Source: Skeletonema tropicum (Eukaryota; Bacillariophyta; Thalassiosirophyceae; Thalassiosirales; Thalassiosiraceae). From it: a DNA stretch of 64,000 nt. Position numbers and translations under genes: made by a program. The notes below the pieces were generated by a model. The model was not told the DNA's origin and did no database searches. It saw only the letters and a program-made list of their open reading frames with translations. Numbering within the stretch: the stretch's first letter is position 1; each line of letters begins with the position of its first letter. The stretch covers positions 2,232,001-2,296,000 of the forward strand of contig CM074129.1 in the NCBI GenBank assembly GCA_037178625.1, written 5' to 3'. Positions 42,811-52,976 of this stretch are shown one piece after another.

Positions 42811-44271
42811 ATGTCACTTATCATGGAAGACGACAATACATTGCCATCTCTTGTTGGCGGCGACGTCAATAGCGCTGCGTCGAGCGTGTCCCATTCGTTC
42901 TACTCCAATACACTCTTCTCCATGACACGCGATGACATGTCAGATGATAACTTTTTGCAGCGGTTGAGCATGAAGAGTTCACATCACAACCGCTCATCCG
43001 CGTCGGCTATGGCAACGAACGAGTTGATGATGGCTTCTATTCAGCGGCTGTATGATGATATGGTGGGCACATCAGCATGCAGTGACAAAGAAGATGATCA
43101 GATTCTGGATATGTTTGCAATGGCCAAGCGTCATGAAACTATTGTAGATGTCACTAGTGACGCCGGTGCCTTTTCATCTCAATTACCTATGCAAAAACAA
43201 ATCGACCCTCCCGAGGAAAATGACGTCGAGCCTAGTACGACGACATCGCCGAGAAACACATCAAATCCCCGCGATCGATATCGCAGGATGAACACCGACG
43301 GAAATCCACAAATGTACGCACAGAATGGCACAGGCGTAGAATCTAAGCATCAGTACATAAGGAGATACACAGACCCATGTTGCACTGATGAAAAAGAAAG
43401 AGTCAAGCGGAAGCCTGATCCGATCGGAACTGCATCAACCCGATTAACCTGCAACAGAAAATCTGCCCCTTACTCCGATGAAGATTCTCTGCTCGAGTTA
43501 GCAGGGAGAATGAGCAACTCATGTGGAATCGAGGACACACCTTCTATTGAAGGTCCGACCGACAATTACTACTGGGCTAATAGTAGACACAGCAGTGTCA
43601 TTAGTGATAGTGGTAGCAGTTGTAAGGAACGTTCAAGAAGGCGTAAAAGTCTGACGAGCAGATATCGTTCAAGAAGCCGCCGAAGTGTTAGGAGCAAGAA
43701 AAAACATTGGTACGATGACGATGAATATGATGACGAGGAGAGACAACAGACAGGTGGCAATTCGAAGGGTTCCAAAATGAAAGGACTTTTGTATTTGATC
43801 GCAGGAAAGACAAATAAAAAACGTGGTTTGCACAGGCACAATAGGGACAGATTAAGCAGAAGTAGAAGCATGAGCAGCAGCAGGTGCAGCAGTAGGAACA
43901 GCAACAGAGTGGGAAGTAGCAGCGGTAGCCTTTCATCCAATTATTACCGGCAATCATCTAGAAAATCAGTAAGCTCAAGCTATTCATCCTCTTCGCGACG
44001 AAAACTGCACGAAAGGAAGACAATGCTCTCAGTTGCAGAAGCAGTGGCATATTTGAACAAGAGAGAGCGGATGGCAAAGTCTCCAAGTCTATCCAGCTTC
44101 AGAAGTTACTCGAGTATAAAGAGCAATGCATCGAAGTTGTCATCAATATCAAGGAATTCCAGAAGATCTTCTGTCTCTAGCAAATCCAATGGTGGGAAGA
44201 ACACCACTGTTTCGAAGGTTGTTGGCGCTGCAAGTGGATTGAAGAAAAAGATACGACGGCGAGTTGTGTGA
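42811..44271 (+). CDS. Ser/Arg-rich basic protein, unknown function
   Basis: The intact 486-residue frame starts at ATG 42811. Residues 1-150 are Ser/Asp-rich (ALSNTLFSMTRDDMSDD-like), and the central part holds ETIVDVTSDAG. From residue 265 it is dominated by Ser-Arg stretches (RSRSRRSVRSKKKHWYDDDE, SRSRSMSSSRCSSRNSNR). The end is basic (ASGLKKKIRRRVV). SR-like composition would fit a nuclear or RNA-binding protein, but no RRM is present, so the role is open. No signal peptide is visible. Confidence 0.65.
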   Translation: MSLIMEDDNTLPSLVGGDVNSAASSVSHSFYSNTLFSMTRDDMSDDNFLQRLSMKSSHHNRSSASAMATNELMMASIQRLYDDMVGTSACSDKEDDQILDMFAMAKRHETIVDVTSDAGAFSSQLPMQKQIDPPEENDVEPSTTTSPRNTSNPRDRYRRMNTDGNPQMYAQNGTGVESKHQYIRRYTDPCCTDEKERVKRKPDPIGTASTRLTCNRKSAPYSDEDSLLELAGRMSNSCGIEDTPSIEGPTDNYYWANSRHSSVISDSGSSCKERSRRRKSLTSRYRSRSRRSVRSKKKHWYDDDEYDDEERQQTGGNSKGSKMKGLLYLIAGKTNKKRGLHRHNRDRLSRSRSMSSSRCSSRNSNRVGSSSGSLSSNYYRQSSRKSVSSSYSSSSRRKLHERKTMLSVAEAVAYLNKRERMAKSPSLSSFRSYSSIKSNASKLSSISRNSRRSSVSSKSNGGKNTTVSKVVGAASGLKKKIRRRVV

Positions 44272-44711
44272 GAGAAGACGACAAAGGCTGCCTGATGAAG
44301 TAGCTTTAAAAGTAAAGAGGGAATAGCTATATGATAGCACTACTATGATGACGAGCCAACCCTGAGCTGCGACTGGCTTACATTTGTTCATTCCTGTTTG
44401 TAGCTGAAGTCGGAATGTACCTAAAGAGTCAGTCAAAGACTGGACCTTGGTTCTTGCTCGTCGCTCGAATATGGGTTTACACTCGAGAACTATCTCGACA
44501 ACCAACAATTCCCAAACCCACACAATGAATTGAGTGCATGTGCTTGGTTGGATGAACAACTCCTAGCACGGATGCTGGACTATTATGAGATGCGAAGACA
44601 CCTGTCTCGACTGTCCATCACCACAAAAAATGAAAGAAGCTTGGAGGCAGAAACTGCCAAACCTACCATCACGGTACCACAAAACCATCCATCTATCACA
44701 CCACCATAACC
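44272..44711. other. Intergenic spacer
   Basis: This holds the 3' region of the SR-rich gene and the 5' region of EMG1. No further gene or repeat is visible. Confidence 0.5.
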
Positions 44712-45563
44712 ATGACCGACGAATCCGACGCCAGTTCAACTTCTTCTAGCGGTAACAGCAGCGAGGAAGAAGTTAACACACAGCCCAATAAGAAACAGCG
44801 CACTGTCCCTCCCCCACTCGAGATAGCGCCCACAGCCGACGCTGCAAATTCAGCTATCCAAAAACAATCTGCATCTGCGTCCATCATCGGTAACACCAGC
44901 AATAAATCCAATCGACTCATCGTTCTGCTTGACCAAGCCAAACTCGAAACAATCAAGAACCGCAAAGGAAATTATGAGCTCCTCAATTGCGATGATCATC
45001 GTGACATATGCAAAAAGAAGTTAAAAAAGGATCCGAAAGAATTCCGTCCAGATATTTGCCATCAAGAATTATTGGCACTTTTGGACAGCCCATTAAACAA
45101 GGCAGGATTGCTCCAGGTGTTCATTAGGACCAGTCGAAATGTTTTGATCGAGTTGCACCCTAGCGTACGTATTCCAAGAACATACAAGAGATTTGCTGGC
45201 TTGATGGTTCAATTACTGCACAAGATGAAAATCAAGGCAAGTGACAACGGCACTACGTTGATGAAGGTAATCAAGAATCCGTTTTCACAGCATTTACCAG
45301 TTGGTACAAGAGTCTATGGAATGAGCTGTAAGGGATTGCTGTATTCTCCGCACAACTTGGCGAAACAATTGGTACCTTCAGAACCGACTGAGGAACAAAG
45401 TCAAGTCTGCTTCATCATTGGTGCGATGGCTGCAGGACACGTGACAACAGAGGATCATCCTTACATTGAGAAGATGTTCAGTATTTCGGAGTATCCATTG
45501 AGTGGAGCGGCGGCAATCAATAGGATTTTAGGTTCCATTGAACATCAGTGGGGTATTGTGTAG
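44712..45563 (+). CDS. EMG1: 18S rRNA pseudouridine N1-methyltransferase EMG1/Nep1
   Basis: This SPOUT-class enzyme methylates a pseudouridine of 18S rRNA and is needed for small-subunit assembly in the nucleolus. The frame has 283 residues from ATG 44712, with an ~80-residue acidic, Ser-rich N-terminal extension beyond the usual length. Family landmarks are LIVLLDQAKLETIKNRKGNY, FRPDICHQELLALLDSPLNK, LIELHPSVRIPRTYKRFAGL, HLPVGTRV, VCFIIGAMAAGHV (SAM-binding loop) and SISEYPLSGAAAINRI. The frame is intact without introns. Confidence 0.93.
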   Translation: MTDESDASSTSSSGNSSEEEVNTQPNKKQRTVPPPLEIAPTADAANSAIQKQSASASIIGNTSNKSNRLIVLLDQAKLETIKNRKGNYELLNCDDHRDICKKKLKKDPKEFRPDICHQELLALLDSPLNKAGLLQVFIRTSRNVLIELHPSVRIPRTYKRFAGLMVQLLHKMKIKASDNGTTLMKVIKNPFSQHLPVGTRVYGMSCKGLLYSPHNLAKQLVPSEPTEEQSQVCFIIGAMAAGHVTTEDHPYIEKMFSISEYPLSGAAAINRILGSIEHQWGIV

Positions 45564-46121
45564 GTGTAGGATGAAAGTTTGCTTTACATTGAGGACTACG
45601 AAAGCATTTGAATACAGATGGAACATTAGTGGGGTAGGATGTGTATGAATGATGTGCTGCGAAAGAACATAATTCATTTTACATTGCAGTATGAAGAGTA
45701 CTAATTTCAAAATTTCAATTGCATAATCATGGACATATCATTTGAGCGCATATTATATGTGGTCGTCCTTTTCGCTTCTCAGTTCTGGCCTGTAGTTCTG
45801 TACTATATATGCACAGCGAGCATGTTTGTTCCCTTTCACTTGGCCCTTTGCCCTCTGACAACAATAATATTGCCATCCACGGTCAAATAAGTATATAAGG
45901 TATTATCCTCATCAAATAATAATGAAGCTACTTATTGTCTTTTACGCTGGAAAATATATGAGAAAATACTAAGAGAAAGAAATACTGACAATGATGCACG
46001 ATTGGAAACCCTTCCAAATTTGTCCACTGTCCACGCCACCTCCGCTATTATTACGCCGTCCAACAGCCACAAATTCCAACTCATAATAAGTATTGTACTT
46101 CGATTTATCCGCAGCAAATCG
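45564..46121. other. Intergenic spacer
   Basis: No gene is supported. The frame of the following LRR gene extends upstream to a TTG at 46002, but the first in-frame ATG is 46122. Confidence 0.5.
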
Positions 46122-47666
46122 ATGCCAACGCAGCCGCTATCTGCAAAGCCATGTCCAGAACCGTTACCTTCGAACCTAAGTATGATGCCTCCAATGAACG
46201 AAGAGGCGACAACGCCTCTCCGCCGCCGATATGACGCCATGAACCAGCAGATTGCTGCCACAACAGAAATAATGCCGATTCCAGCATGTAGTATGCCTCG
46301 CCGTGAAAATAGCTCCGACGATGATTTATTGTTCCTCCACCCCGGGCCTGTGGACCTAATCTACGGTGCGGAAAATCCTCTTCGTACGGAGGTTGTGGCC
46401 CGACACTTGTCTTCTGTGCGTCGACGCCGAAAAAGAATTAATCACCTTAGCCTACTGGGATCAGAGTTAGTCGACCCCAAGGGAGTATTCCGATTGCTGG
46501 GAAAGAAGCTCAAGAAATTTAATGTCAAGGAACTAGCCATCAGCCAGATCCCAAGCATGGGCAATGATGAGCTCATGTCACTATCACCGTTTTTGAATGC
46601 TACCAAGACACTGAAAATACTAGACCTATCAGGAGCACGGTTTGATGCCAAAGCCCTGCAAGAGATCCGTTGTTTTTTCATGAAGAATCCTTCTCTGGAA
46701 GTCCTCATACTGGGGGACAACGAATGTGTTGGAGACAACGGAGCCGCCGTAGTTTCAAAACTTCAAGAGGGAAGGGGGATGTTGAGGACACTCTCTATGC
46801 GAGGCTGTGGTTTGGGCAGCTCCGGAGTTGCTTCGATATCGAAGTTTTTGGGCAATTGTCCCTCTCTGCGAGTGCTGGAATTGAGCAACAACGTTATTGG
46901 TGATGCCGGAGTTGAACTCCTTGCAGAGTCAATCAAGAGTCAACACTGCCAGATTGAGTTCCTTGGATTAAATTCCGTGGAAGTTGGAGACAGAGGCGTC
47001 CTCGTTCTTGCTGATGCAGTGAAAAGTGATCGCTCCCTGACCTCTCTCTCGCTGCAGAACAACAGAGGGATTACAAGTTTTGGTGCTGCTCATCTGTTCA
47101 AGTCGGTGTATAACACACAATCCCTCCAATCCGTATTGGCAGGTAATCATGTTCTGACGAATGTTGATATTAGGGGGTGCAGTCGTATCGGAGAGTCGTT
47201 GCTCAAGTTAGCAGAAGAACTCCTTTCCACGCAGTCAATGGCTACACACGAAGTGATCCGCTTCAAAGTTTCAAAGTACACTGAGAAGAAAGGGAACGGA
47301 ATTGTCCTTGAAGGCTTTGACCCAAAGCTGCTGCCACATATTCTGTCATTTGTAGGCAAATCAAATGGTCTTAGCTATTTGTATCAAAGCATTAGAAGCA
47401 TGCCTCCGTTACACTCCCAGTTTGCGTTGTGTGCAAAGGCAGAAGACGCTAAGTTCAATGACTTTTTAGAGAGTTTGAAGGTTCCCAAGAGAACGAAGAA
47501 GTTCTATGATCGTGTTGCATCACCATTTCCGAAGCAAAGGTCCATCATTCGTCATCAGGGCGGACGCTTTGCCAACAAGCACGAAGCCGCTATGAAATCA
47601 TTATCATGTAATAATAAGTTTAAGAGTTCGTTACATCAGAAAGAAAGCTCCCCTCTTGTATTGTGA
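46122..47666 (+). CDS. Leucine-rich-repeat (ribonuclease-inhibitor type) protein
   Basis: The protein has about 514 residues from ATG 46122. The N terminus is Pro-rich. At least six LRRs of the RI/NLRC type lie between about residues 130 and 370: LKILDLSGARFDAKALQEI, LEVLILGDNECVGDNGAAVV, LRTLSMRGCGLGSSGVASIS, LRVLELSNNVIGDAGVELLA, IEFLGLNSVEVGDRGVLVLA and LTSLSLQNNRGITSFGAAHL. No NACHT, kinase or membrane segment is seen, so it is a soluble scaffold or recognition protein. Diatom genomes contain many such proteins and the partner is unknown. The frame is intact. Confidence 0.8.
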   Translation: MPTQPLSAKPCPEPLPSNLSMMPPMNEEATTPLRRRYDAMNQQIAATTEIMPIPACSMPRRENSSDDDLLFLHPGPVDLIYGAENPLRTEVVARHLSSVRRRRKRINHLSLLGSELVDPKGVFRLLGKKLKKFNVKELAISQIPSMGNDELMSLSPFLNATKTLKILDLSGARFDAKALQEIRCFFMKNPSLEVLILGDNECVGDNGAAVVSKLQEGRGMLRTLSMRGCGLGSSGVASISKFLGNCPSLRVLELSNNVIGDAGVELLAESIKSQHCQIEFLGLNSVEVGDRGVLVLADAVKSDRSLTSLSLQNNRGITSFGAAHLFKSVYNTQSLQSVLAGNHVLTNVDIRGCSRIGESLLKLAEELLSTQSMATHEVIRFKVSKYTEKKGNGIVLEGFDPKLLPHILSFVGKSNGLSYLYQSIRSMPPLHSQFALCAKAEDAKFNDFLESLKVPKRTKKFYDRVASPFPKQRSIIRHQGGRFANKHEAAMKSLSCNNKFKSSLHQKESSPLVL

Positions 47667-47820
47667 CACCACACAGCTCTTAACTCTCTCTTGAAAACAC
47701 TCTACCTCAGGCTTCACATGTTGGTTGGTACAAAGATTACATTAAGCAATGCGCCTGTTATCATATCAGCTTAAACTACTATTTACATAAATAGTCATAA
47801 TGAAAACTACTTAACGGGTT

Positions 47821-48864
47821 TCATTGCACTGTTCTTCGCACTCTCACATTATCTCTCAACGCTATCCATGCCTGGGTATTGCTCACCCTAGCCAAACATC
47901 TACATCTCACACGGCTCAAATTCCTGCGGACTGATGAAGACCCAGAGAAACGATTGACTCTCCGCTGCGAGCTAGAAACACCCGAATCATTAATGTCAAT
48001 GATTGCTTCGTTGTCAAAGTGGTTGTTACTTGTCTCCATCTCAAGTTCTACTGCCTCCCAATAAGTTTCGCCATCAGATTCATCAGAGTCATCTGATGAG
48101 TAATTGCTATCATCATCACTGTCATTATCACTGTCGGAACTTTCCCTCCTTTGAAGTAAGGGATGCCTTAAGAACGGGGTGCCTCGGATGTCTCCAAACA
48201 TTCGACCAACAACACTGTCTACCGTGTGATGGTTTTGACGCGTAAGCAAGAGAGAAAAAGAAGTTCCCTCGCCAGAAGGAGCATTGCTAACGAGAGATGG
48301 CAAGGAGCAATCGTCTTCATCGTCTGAGCTGTCACTTCGTGTCACCAAAGATGGCAAGGAGCCATATGACATAACCTCATTTTCCTCATCGTCCGAGCTA
48401 TCTTCGTCCGAGCTATCGTCAATAGAGCTATCATCAACAGAGCTGTCGTCGTCCGAGCTATCCCCGCGTGGAATTAACGCTGGCAAGCTTCCAAAGGAGG
48501 CGTCATCATCGTTACCAGTCCCTTCGACCGGGTCCCTCATAGGAGGTAAATTGGGTGCAAATAATAGGCTCCCAATATCAGGTGTAGCACGCATCTCACT
48601 ATACCTAGGAGTTCTTAAAGTGGTGCGGACATCCGGAATTTCAGGTAAAACAGCACGCATTGTTCGGTTAGATGATACATCAGGTATAGGACTCCGGAGT
48701 CTTGATGCTCCTAAGCGGTCGAGTGACAAATGCAGATCGGCAAACATGTTCATGAAATCGCGGTTCATCCGGGCGGTGTCCATTTGAGCGACCACATCGT
48801 TGTTGCGGCGGCTCCTTCTAGCACTAGTGGAGCTGCTTTCCGGGGGCACTTCTTTCGAGTTCAT
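47821..48864 (-). CDS. Acidic Asp/Ser-rich protein with repeated SLPSL motifs, unknown function
   Basis: The intact 347-residue frame starts at ATG 48864. Near residues 125-215 the motif SLPALIPRGDSSDDD, SLPSLVTRSDSSDDEDD, CSLPSLV recurs, separated by long runs of Asp, Ser and Glu. A second acidic run lies near residues 245-270. The C terminus is basic (RRVNRFSGSSSVRRNLSRVR). No domain is recognised. It converges on the LRR gene with 154 bp between them. Confidence 0.65.
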   Translation of the reverse strand: MNSKEVPPESSSTSARRSRRNNDVVAQMDTARMNRDFMNMFADLHLSLDRLGASRLRSPIPDVSSNRTMRAVLPEIPDVRTTLRTPRYSEMRATPDIGSLLFAPNLPPMRDPVEGTGNDDDASFGSLPALIPRGDSSDDDSSVDDSSIDDSSDEDSSDDEENEVMSYGSLPSLVTRSDSSDDEDDCSLPSLVSNAPSGEGTSFSLLLTRQNHHTVDSVVGRMFGDIRGTPFLRHPLLQRRESSDSDNDSDDDSNYSSDDSDESDGETYWEAVELEMETSNNHFDNEAIIDINDSGVSSSQRRVNRFSGSSSVRRNLSRVRCRCLARVSNTQAWIALRDNVRVRRTVQ

Positions 48865-49162
48865 GGTGAAGTAATTTCTCCCCTGAGGCTGCTACTTATT
48901 ATTATTTGGTGCACGTTTACAAACGTGTTGCAAAATTTTAGTGATCGTTGGGGATCGTTTTCATTTTTCATGTTCATTGCCATGCATTGCCGTTTCAGAG
49001 TTTTTTCGTGCAACATCCTAGCTAACTTAGCCTATGGTCCTTCCGTCGCCACAAATCTCCCCCTCCTGCCTCTCTGAAGATTTATTTGGTCCGCTGCCGC
49101 TGAATCATTGCGCTAGCTTGGATCCTACCATAGCGTTCTCTTTGTACTACCACTCTATCGAC

Positions 49163-50572
49163 ATGAACCGGTTCGCTACCTCCATTGCCCAGCAGTCCTC
49201 CAAGCGTCTGCTATCCTCGCAATACGCGCCAGGACTCTACGTCACCCGCCGCTCTTTTGCCGCCGCAGGAGACAAATTCAACCGTGACAAACCTACACGT
49301 CAACATTGGTACCATTGGCCATGTCGATCACGGAAAAACGACACTTACACAGGCCATCACCAAGGTCCTTTCCGAGAAGGGATGGAGTGAAGCCATGACC
49401 TACGAAGATATTGATCGCGCTCCGGAAGAAAAGTCGAGGAAGATTACCATCAACACCAGTCACATTGAATACGAGACAGCCAATAGGCACTATGGACACA
49501 TTGATTGTCCTGGGCACGCGGATTACGTCAAGAACATGATTACCGGAGCAGCTCAGATGGACGGTGGTATTCTTGTCGTGGGTAAGTCGATGAGTTGTCA
49601 TGCTAACGCAAGAGATGCTCAAATACTTGCTCTCGGTGTTTTTACATCTTGTGATTTTTAACTTAATGCACTCGTGTCTCTTTCCAATTTTCTTGTCAGC
49701 TGCCACTGATGGACCTATGCCCCAGACCCGTGAGCACATTCTTCTTGCCAAGCAAGTAGGTATTCCCAATCTTGTCGTCTTCCTCAACAAATGCGACATG
49801 GTTGACGATGAAGAACTCCTTGAACTTGTCGAGATGGAAATTCGTGAACTCCTCGACTTTTATGAATTCGATGGTGACGAAACTCCCATTGTTCGTGGAT
49901 CGGCATTGGCTGCAGCTGAGGGGCGTGACCCAGAATTGGGCGCGAATGCGGTTCTAGAGTTGATGCAAGGCGGTTGATGACACTATCCCAGAACCCGCAA
50001 GGGATATGGACAAACCTTTCTTGATGCCTGTCGAGGATGTCTTTAGCATTGCTGGACGTGGAACCGTTGTGACCGGCAGGATCGAGCAAGGACAGCTTAA
50101 TGTTGGTGATGACTTGGAGGTTATTGGATTCAACAACAATCAAAAGACTACCTGTACTGGAGTAGAAATGTTCAAGAAATTATTGGATTACGGTATGGCT
50201 GGTGACAATGTTGGAGCATTGCTCCGTGGTTTGAAGAGAGAAGATGTTAGGCGTGGACAGGTTCTCTGCAAGCCAGGAACATTGAGCACTGCGACCAAGT
50301 TCGAGGCCGAGGTTTATTGCTTGAACAAAGATGAGGGTGGGCGACACACACCTTTCTTTTCTAACTACCGACCACAATTCTTCTTCCGTACGGCCGATAT
50401 TACAGGTGATTTGAAGCTAAAAGAGGGAACTGAGATGGTCATGCCTGGAGACAACACAACCATGGATGTAGAGTTAATCACCCCCGTTCCTATTGAGGCT
50501 GGTCTTCGTTTTACCATGAGAGAAGGAGGTCGTACAGTTGGTACTGGTATCGTAACAAAAATTGATGGTTAG
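49163..50572 (+). CDS. TUFM: Mitochondrial translation elongation factor Tu, with two +1 frame breaks
   Basis: EF-Tu delivers aminoacyl-tRNA to the mitochondrial ribosome. ATG 49163 opens a presequence rich in Ser, Arg and Gln ([20 protein letters not shown]), then the GTPase domain: GHVDHGKTT (P-loop), [11 protein letters not shown] and LNKCDMV. Domains II and III follow ([62 protein letters not shown]). A 118-nt GT-AG intron lies at 49582-49699. Extra single bases at about 49295 and 49969 break the frame; skipping them restores the conserved H-V-N-I-G and A-V-D-D-T-I-P-E-P. The gene is essential, so these are probably errors. Confidence 0.92.
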
Positions 50573-50702
50573 AGGTAAAAATGAAGTATATGATGATGTG
50601 TCCGACGCTCATTTCTTACTTAATTAATACGTTAGGAATTCAATTTCAAATAAAGCTCCAAGGGGAAAGGTATAATGCGTCAACATTGATGAACGTTATG
50701 GA

Positions 50703-52220
50703 TCATAAGTCCAGAATGTCATTATTTTTGATATCATCTCCTGTCCGTGCATCATCACCGCCCTCTTTCCCTTGGCAATTCATGAGATGAACTAAATTCT
50801 TGGCCCTCTGTGCAAATTCACTGCCGATGCTCACAACGCTCTGAGCAGAGCTACTTCCTTTCCGATTTCTTAAAGAGGTCATGTCAAATGTACTTCCATC
50901 CATTCCGTGGAAGTGATAGAAAGAATTCTTGTTGCCTGGAGTAGTATTCCCTTCCACAACACCAGATCGAGGCTGAGTATCTTGGCCATTGGCGTGAGAT
51001 GTATCCCTCTCTTGTTGTTGGTGATTCTGTAGCTGCAATCTCAGCTCATTATATTTCCGTCTAATTTGATCATTTTTAATCTTCTCTTGTGAAAGTTGCG
51101 ATTCCCAATCTTCTCTAGCAAGTAAAAAGTCTGCCTTGATTTTGGCCAGTGACTGCTCTAAACGATCTTCCTTTCGACTGCTGCTTCGTTTTGCTTCTCC
51201 TAAAGCGGTCCAAAACTTTTCGCTGACTGTTTGTAGTGGACTCATATTGTAAACAGGCGCTGCTAATATCTCCTTCATCTCTTCGACCAAGCTATTCAAA
51301 GCCTCTTCAGCCGATTGTTCCACATATGAACTAGAAACGTCAGTCATTCCCGCAGTGTGACCGTCAAAGCTGCTACCAAAGGTAGAATCGCCCCAGTCAC
51401 GAGAACCAGAAATATCATGTCCTTTGGAAGACCCAGAATATTTGAGTGGATTTGGTCGACTTAAAACACAATCACTCCTTTCCTTGATGTCCATTTGTGA
51501 ATATTTGCCCTGACTCAATGTCAATCCACTTCTCAGCACGTCGTCCATTGCGTACTTCAAAATAGCACAGGATCGGTCGGCACTCATACTTTCAGCTCTT
51601 GCCACTGCCAGCTGAAGCCTCCCCCTGTGATCGGAATCCACCGGAAGTAAGGCCGACGCCGACGCACAAGCATTTTCATACATTTGCTGACATTCCCCAA
51701 ATCGATTCGCATCTCTGTACGGTTGTCCCTTTTTAATTGCCTCGATGAGCACGTCTCTTACGTCTTGATCAATTAATTCCTCATGTCGATGATCCTGCGA
51801 CGTGGACGTATTTAAATTATTTTCCCCACTCTTGCCCCCTGCATCATCAATTCCAAAATCACCACCGCCCCCCTCACCACCACCTGTCCTAGCATTCTGC
51901 CCATAAAGCAACCGCTCCACATCATCTTCACTCACCGTCCCACTCTCCAACAGCCGCTTCCTCCACTCCGCCTCCCCCCTCTCCCGCTCCACAGCCGCTC
52001 CCTCCATATGCGCCGCCTCCACGACATGCTGGAATAATTTTTGTACGTCCGCAAAGGCATCAATAATGGCCTCTCCCATGGCATCGTATCCCGCTGAATA
52101 ATGTGTCATTAATTTCTCAGCAATGGAGAGGAGTCCATCTTCGTGACCTGAGAGGGCATCCACGAGCAGCTCGGGGGTGATTAGGGCGTCGTTCTCGGCT
52201 TCCATTTCGTTGTTGATCAT
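50703..52220 (-). CDS. Coiled-coil protein with a diatom-type acyclic 'YxxGxxxxCxxxYE' helical module
   Basis: The frame has 505 residues from ATG 52220; a GTG 36 nt upstream is less likely. Residues about 5-90 form a helical N terminus. Around residues 165-245, DVLIEAIKKGQPYRDANRFG, CQQMYENACASASALL and CAILKYAMDDVLRSGL form a helical repeat-like module that I have seen in other diatom and oomycete proteins, including ones with kinase domains. A coiled coil (about 385-430) and a Gln/Asn-rich tail follow. Function is unknown, and the frame is intact. Confidence 0.65.
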   Translation of the reverse strand: MINNEMEAENDALITPELLVDALSGHEDGLLSIAEKLMTHYSAGYDAMGEAIIDAFADVQKLFQHVVEAAHMEGAAVERERGEAEWRKRLLESGTVSEDDVERLLYGQNARTGGGEGGGGDFGIDDAGGKSGENNLNTSTSQDHRHEELIDQDVRDVLIEAIKKGQPYRDANRFGECQQMYENACASASALLPVDSDHRGRLQLAVARAESMSADRSCAILKYAMDDVLRSGLTLSQGKYSQMDIKERSDCVLSRPNPLKYSGSSKGHDISGSRDWGDSTFGSSFDGHTAGMTDVSSSYVEQSAEEALNSLVEEMKEILAAPVYNMSPLQTVSEKFWTALGEAKRSSSRKEDRLEQSLAKIKADFLLAREDWESQLSQEKIKNDQIRRKYNELRLQLQNHQQQERDTSHANGQDTQPRSGVVEGNTTPGNKNSFYHFHGMDGSTFDMTSLRNRKGSSSAQSVVSIGSEFAQRAKNLVHLMNCQGKEGGDDARTGDDIKNNDILDL

Positions 52221-52976
52221 GTAAGATGTGTTATTAATTTCTGTGGCCGTCGTCACTCTTTTTTTCGAATAACAGCTTTATACGTCTCCAACGTTACAGC
52301 AATAGCACCAAACAATGCAAAATGAATCCTTCTATCATGAACGATTCCCGTCCCTGCATTAACATGCTTAACATCACAATGTGAGATCGTCGTATTCGGT
52401 AAGTCGTATCTCGTACTCATGCTTGGGCTTGGGGGCGCGAGCGAGACTTTTTTGGAAAGTGGAAGCGACTCGCTCGCTGTCGGAAACAGAAGAAATAAAG
52501 AAAGAAATGAGATCCTAACAACCGCTACATTAGATGAAAGGGGTCTCGTCCAAATGTCTGTAAAGCAGCGCAGCGGTACTCAAAGGTGCGGCGGAGCCAG
52601 ACCCAAAAATTGAGGAAACACACACAAACGTGAAGCAACACACACCTTTTGCACATGCATGCACTAATAGCCTGCGAATGACTGTTTGAACATCACACAC
52701 ATTTCATTCAGCTGTTCAACTTTCCCTTGTAGCAACGCAAACTGTGACCAAATAGGACCAAATCCCTCTTACCGATACATGAAAATCAGCTGAGTGCTGT
52801 GGCTGTGAGCATCATTGACACTTTTCATCTTTGAAGGGGGACTTTATTCTTCTCCGAGGAAGGGTCAGCCAGCTGGGACCCGCTCAGAGCAGAGGATTAT
52901 TCTCTCTCACCCACTGCGCTTAAACGGCTTCAAAGCAAGCAGTATCGTAGCCCCGACAACAATCAGTACAAAAATA
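52221..52976. other. Divergent intergenic region
   Basis: This lies between the coiled-coil gene and the kinase gene, which are transcribed away from each other, and must contain both promoters. No specific element or additional gene is recognised. Confidence 0.45.

Noticed and set aside
49969..49980. Euplotes-like frameshift at the TGA in the EF-Tu gene
   Set aside because: The conserved A-V-D-D is already in the shifted frame before the stop, so the break precedes the stop codon and no slippery stop context is present.
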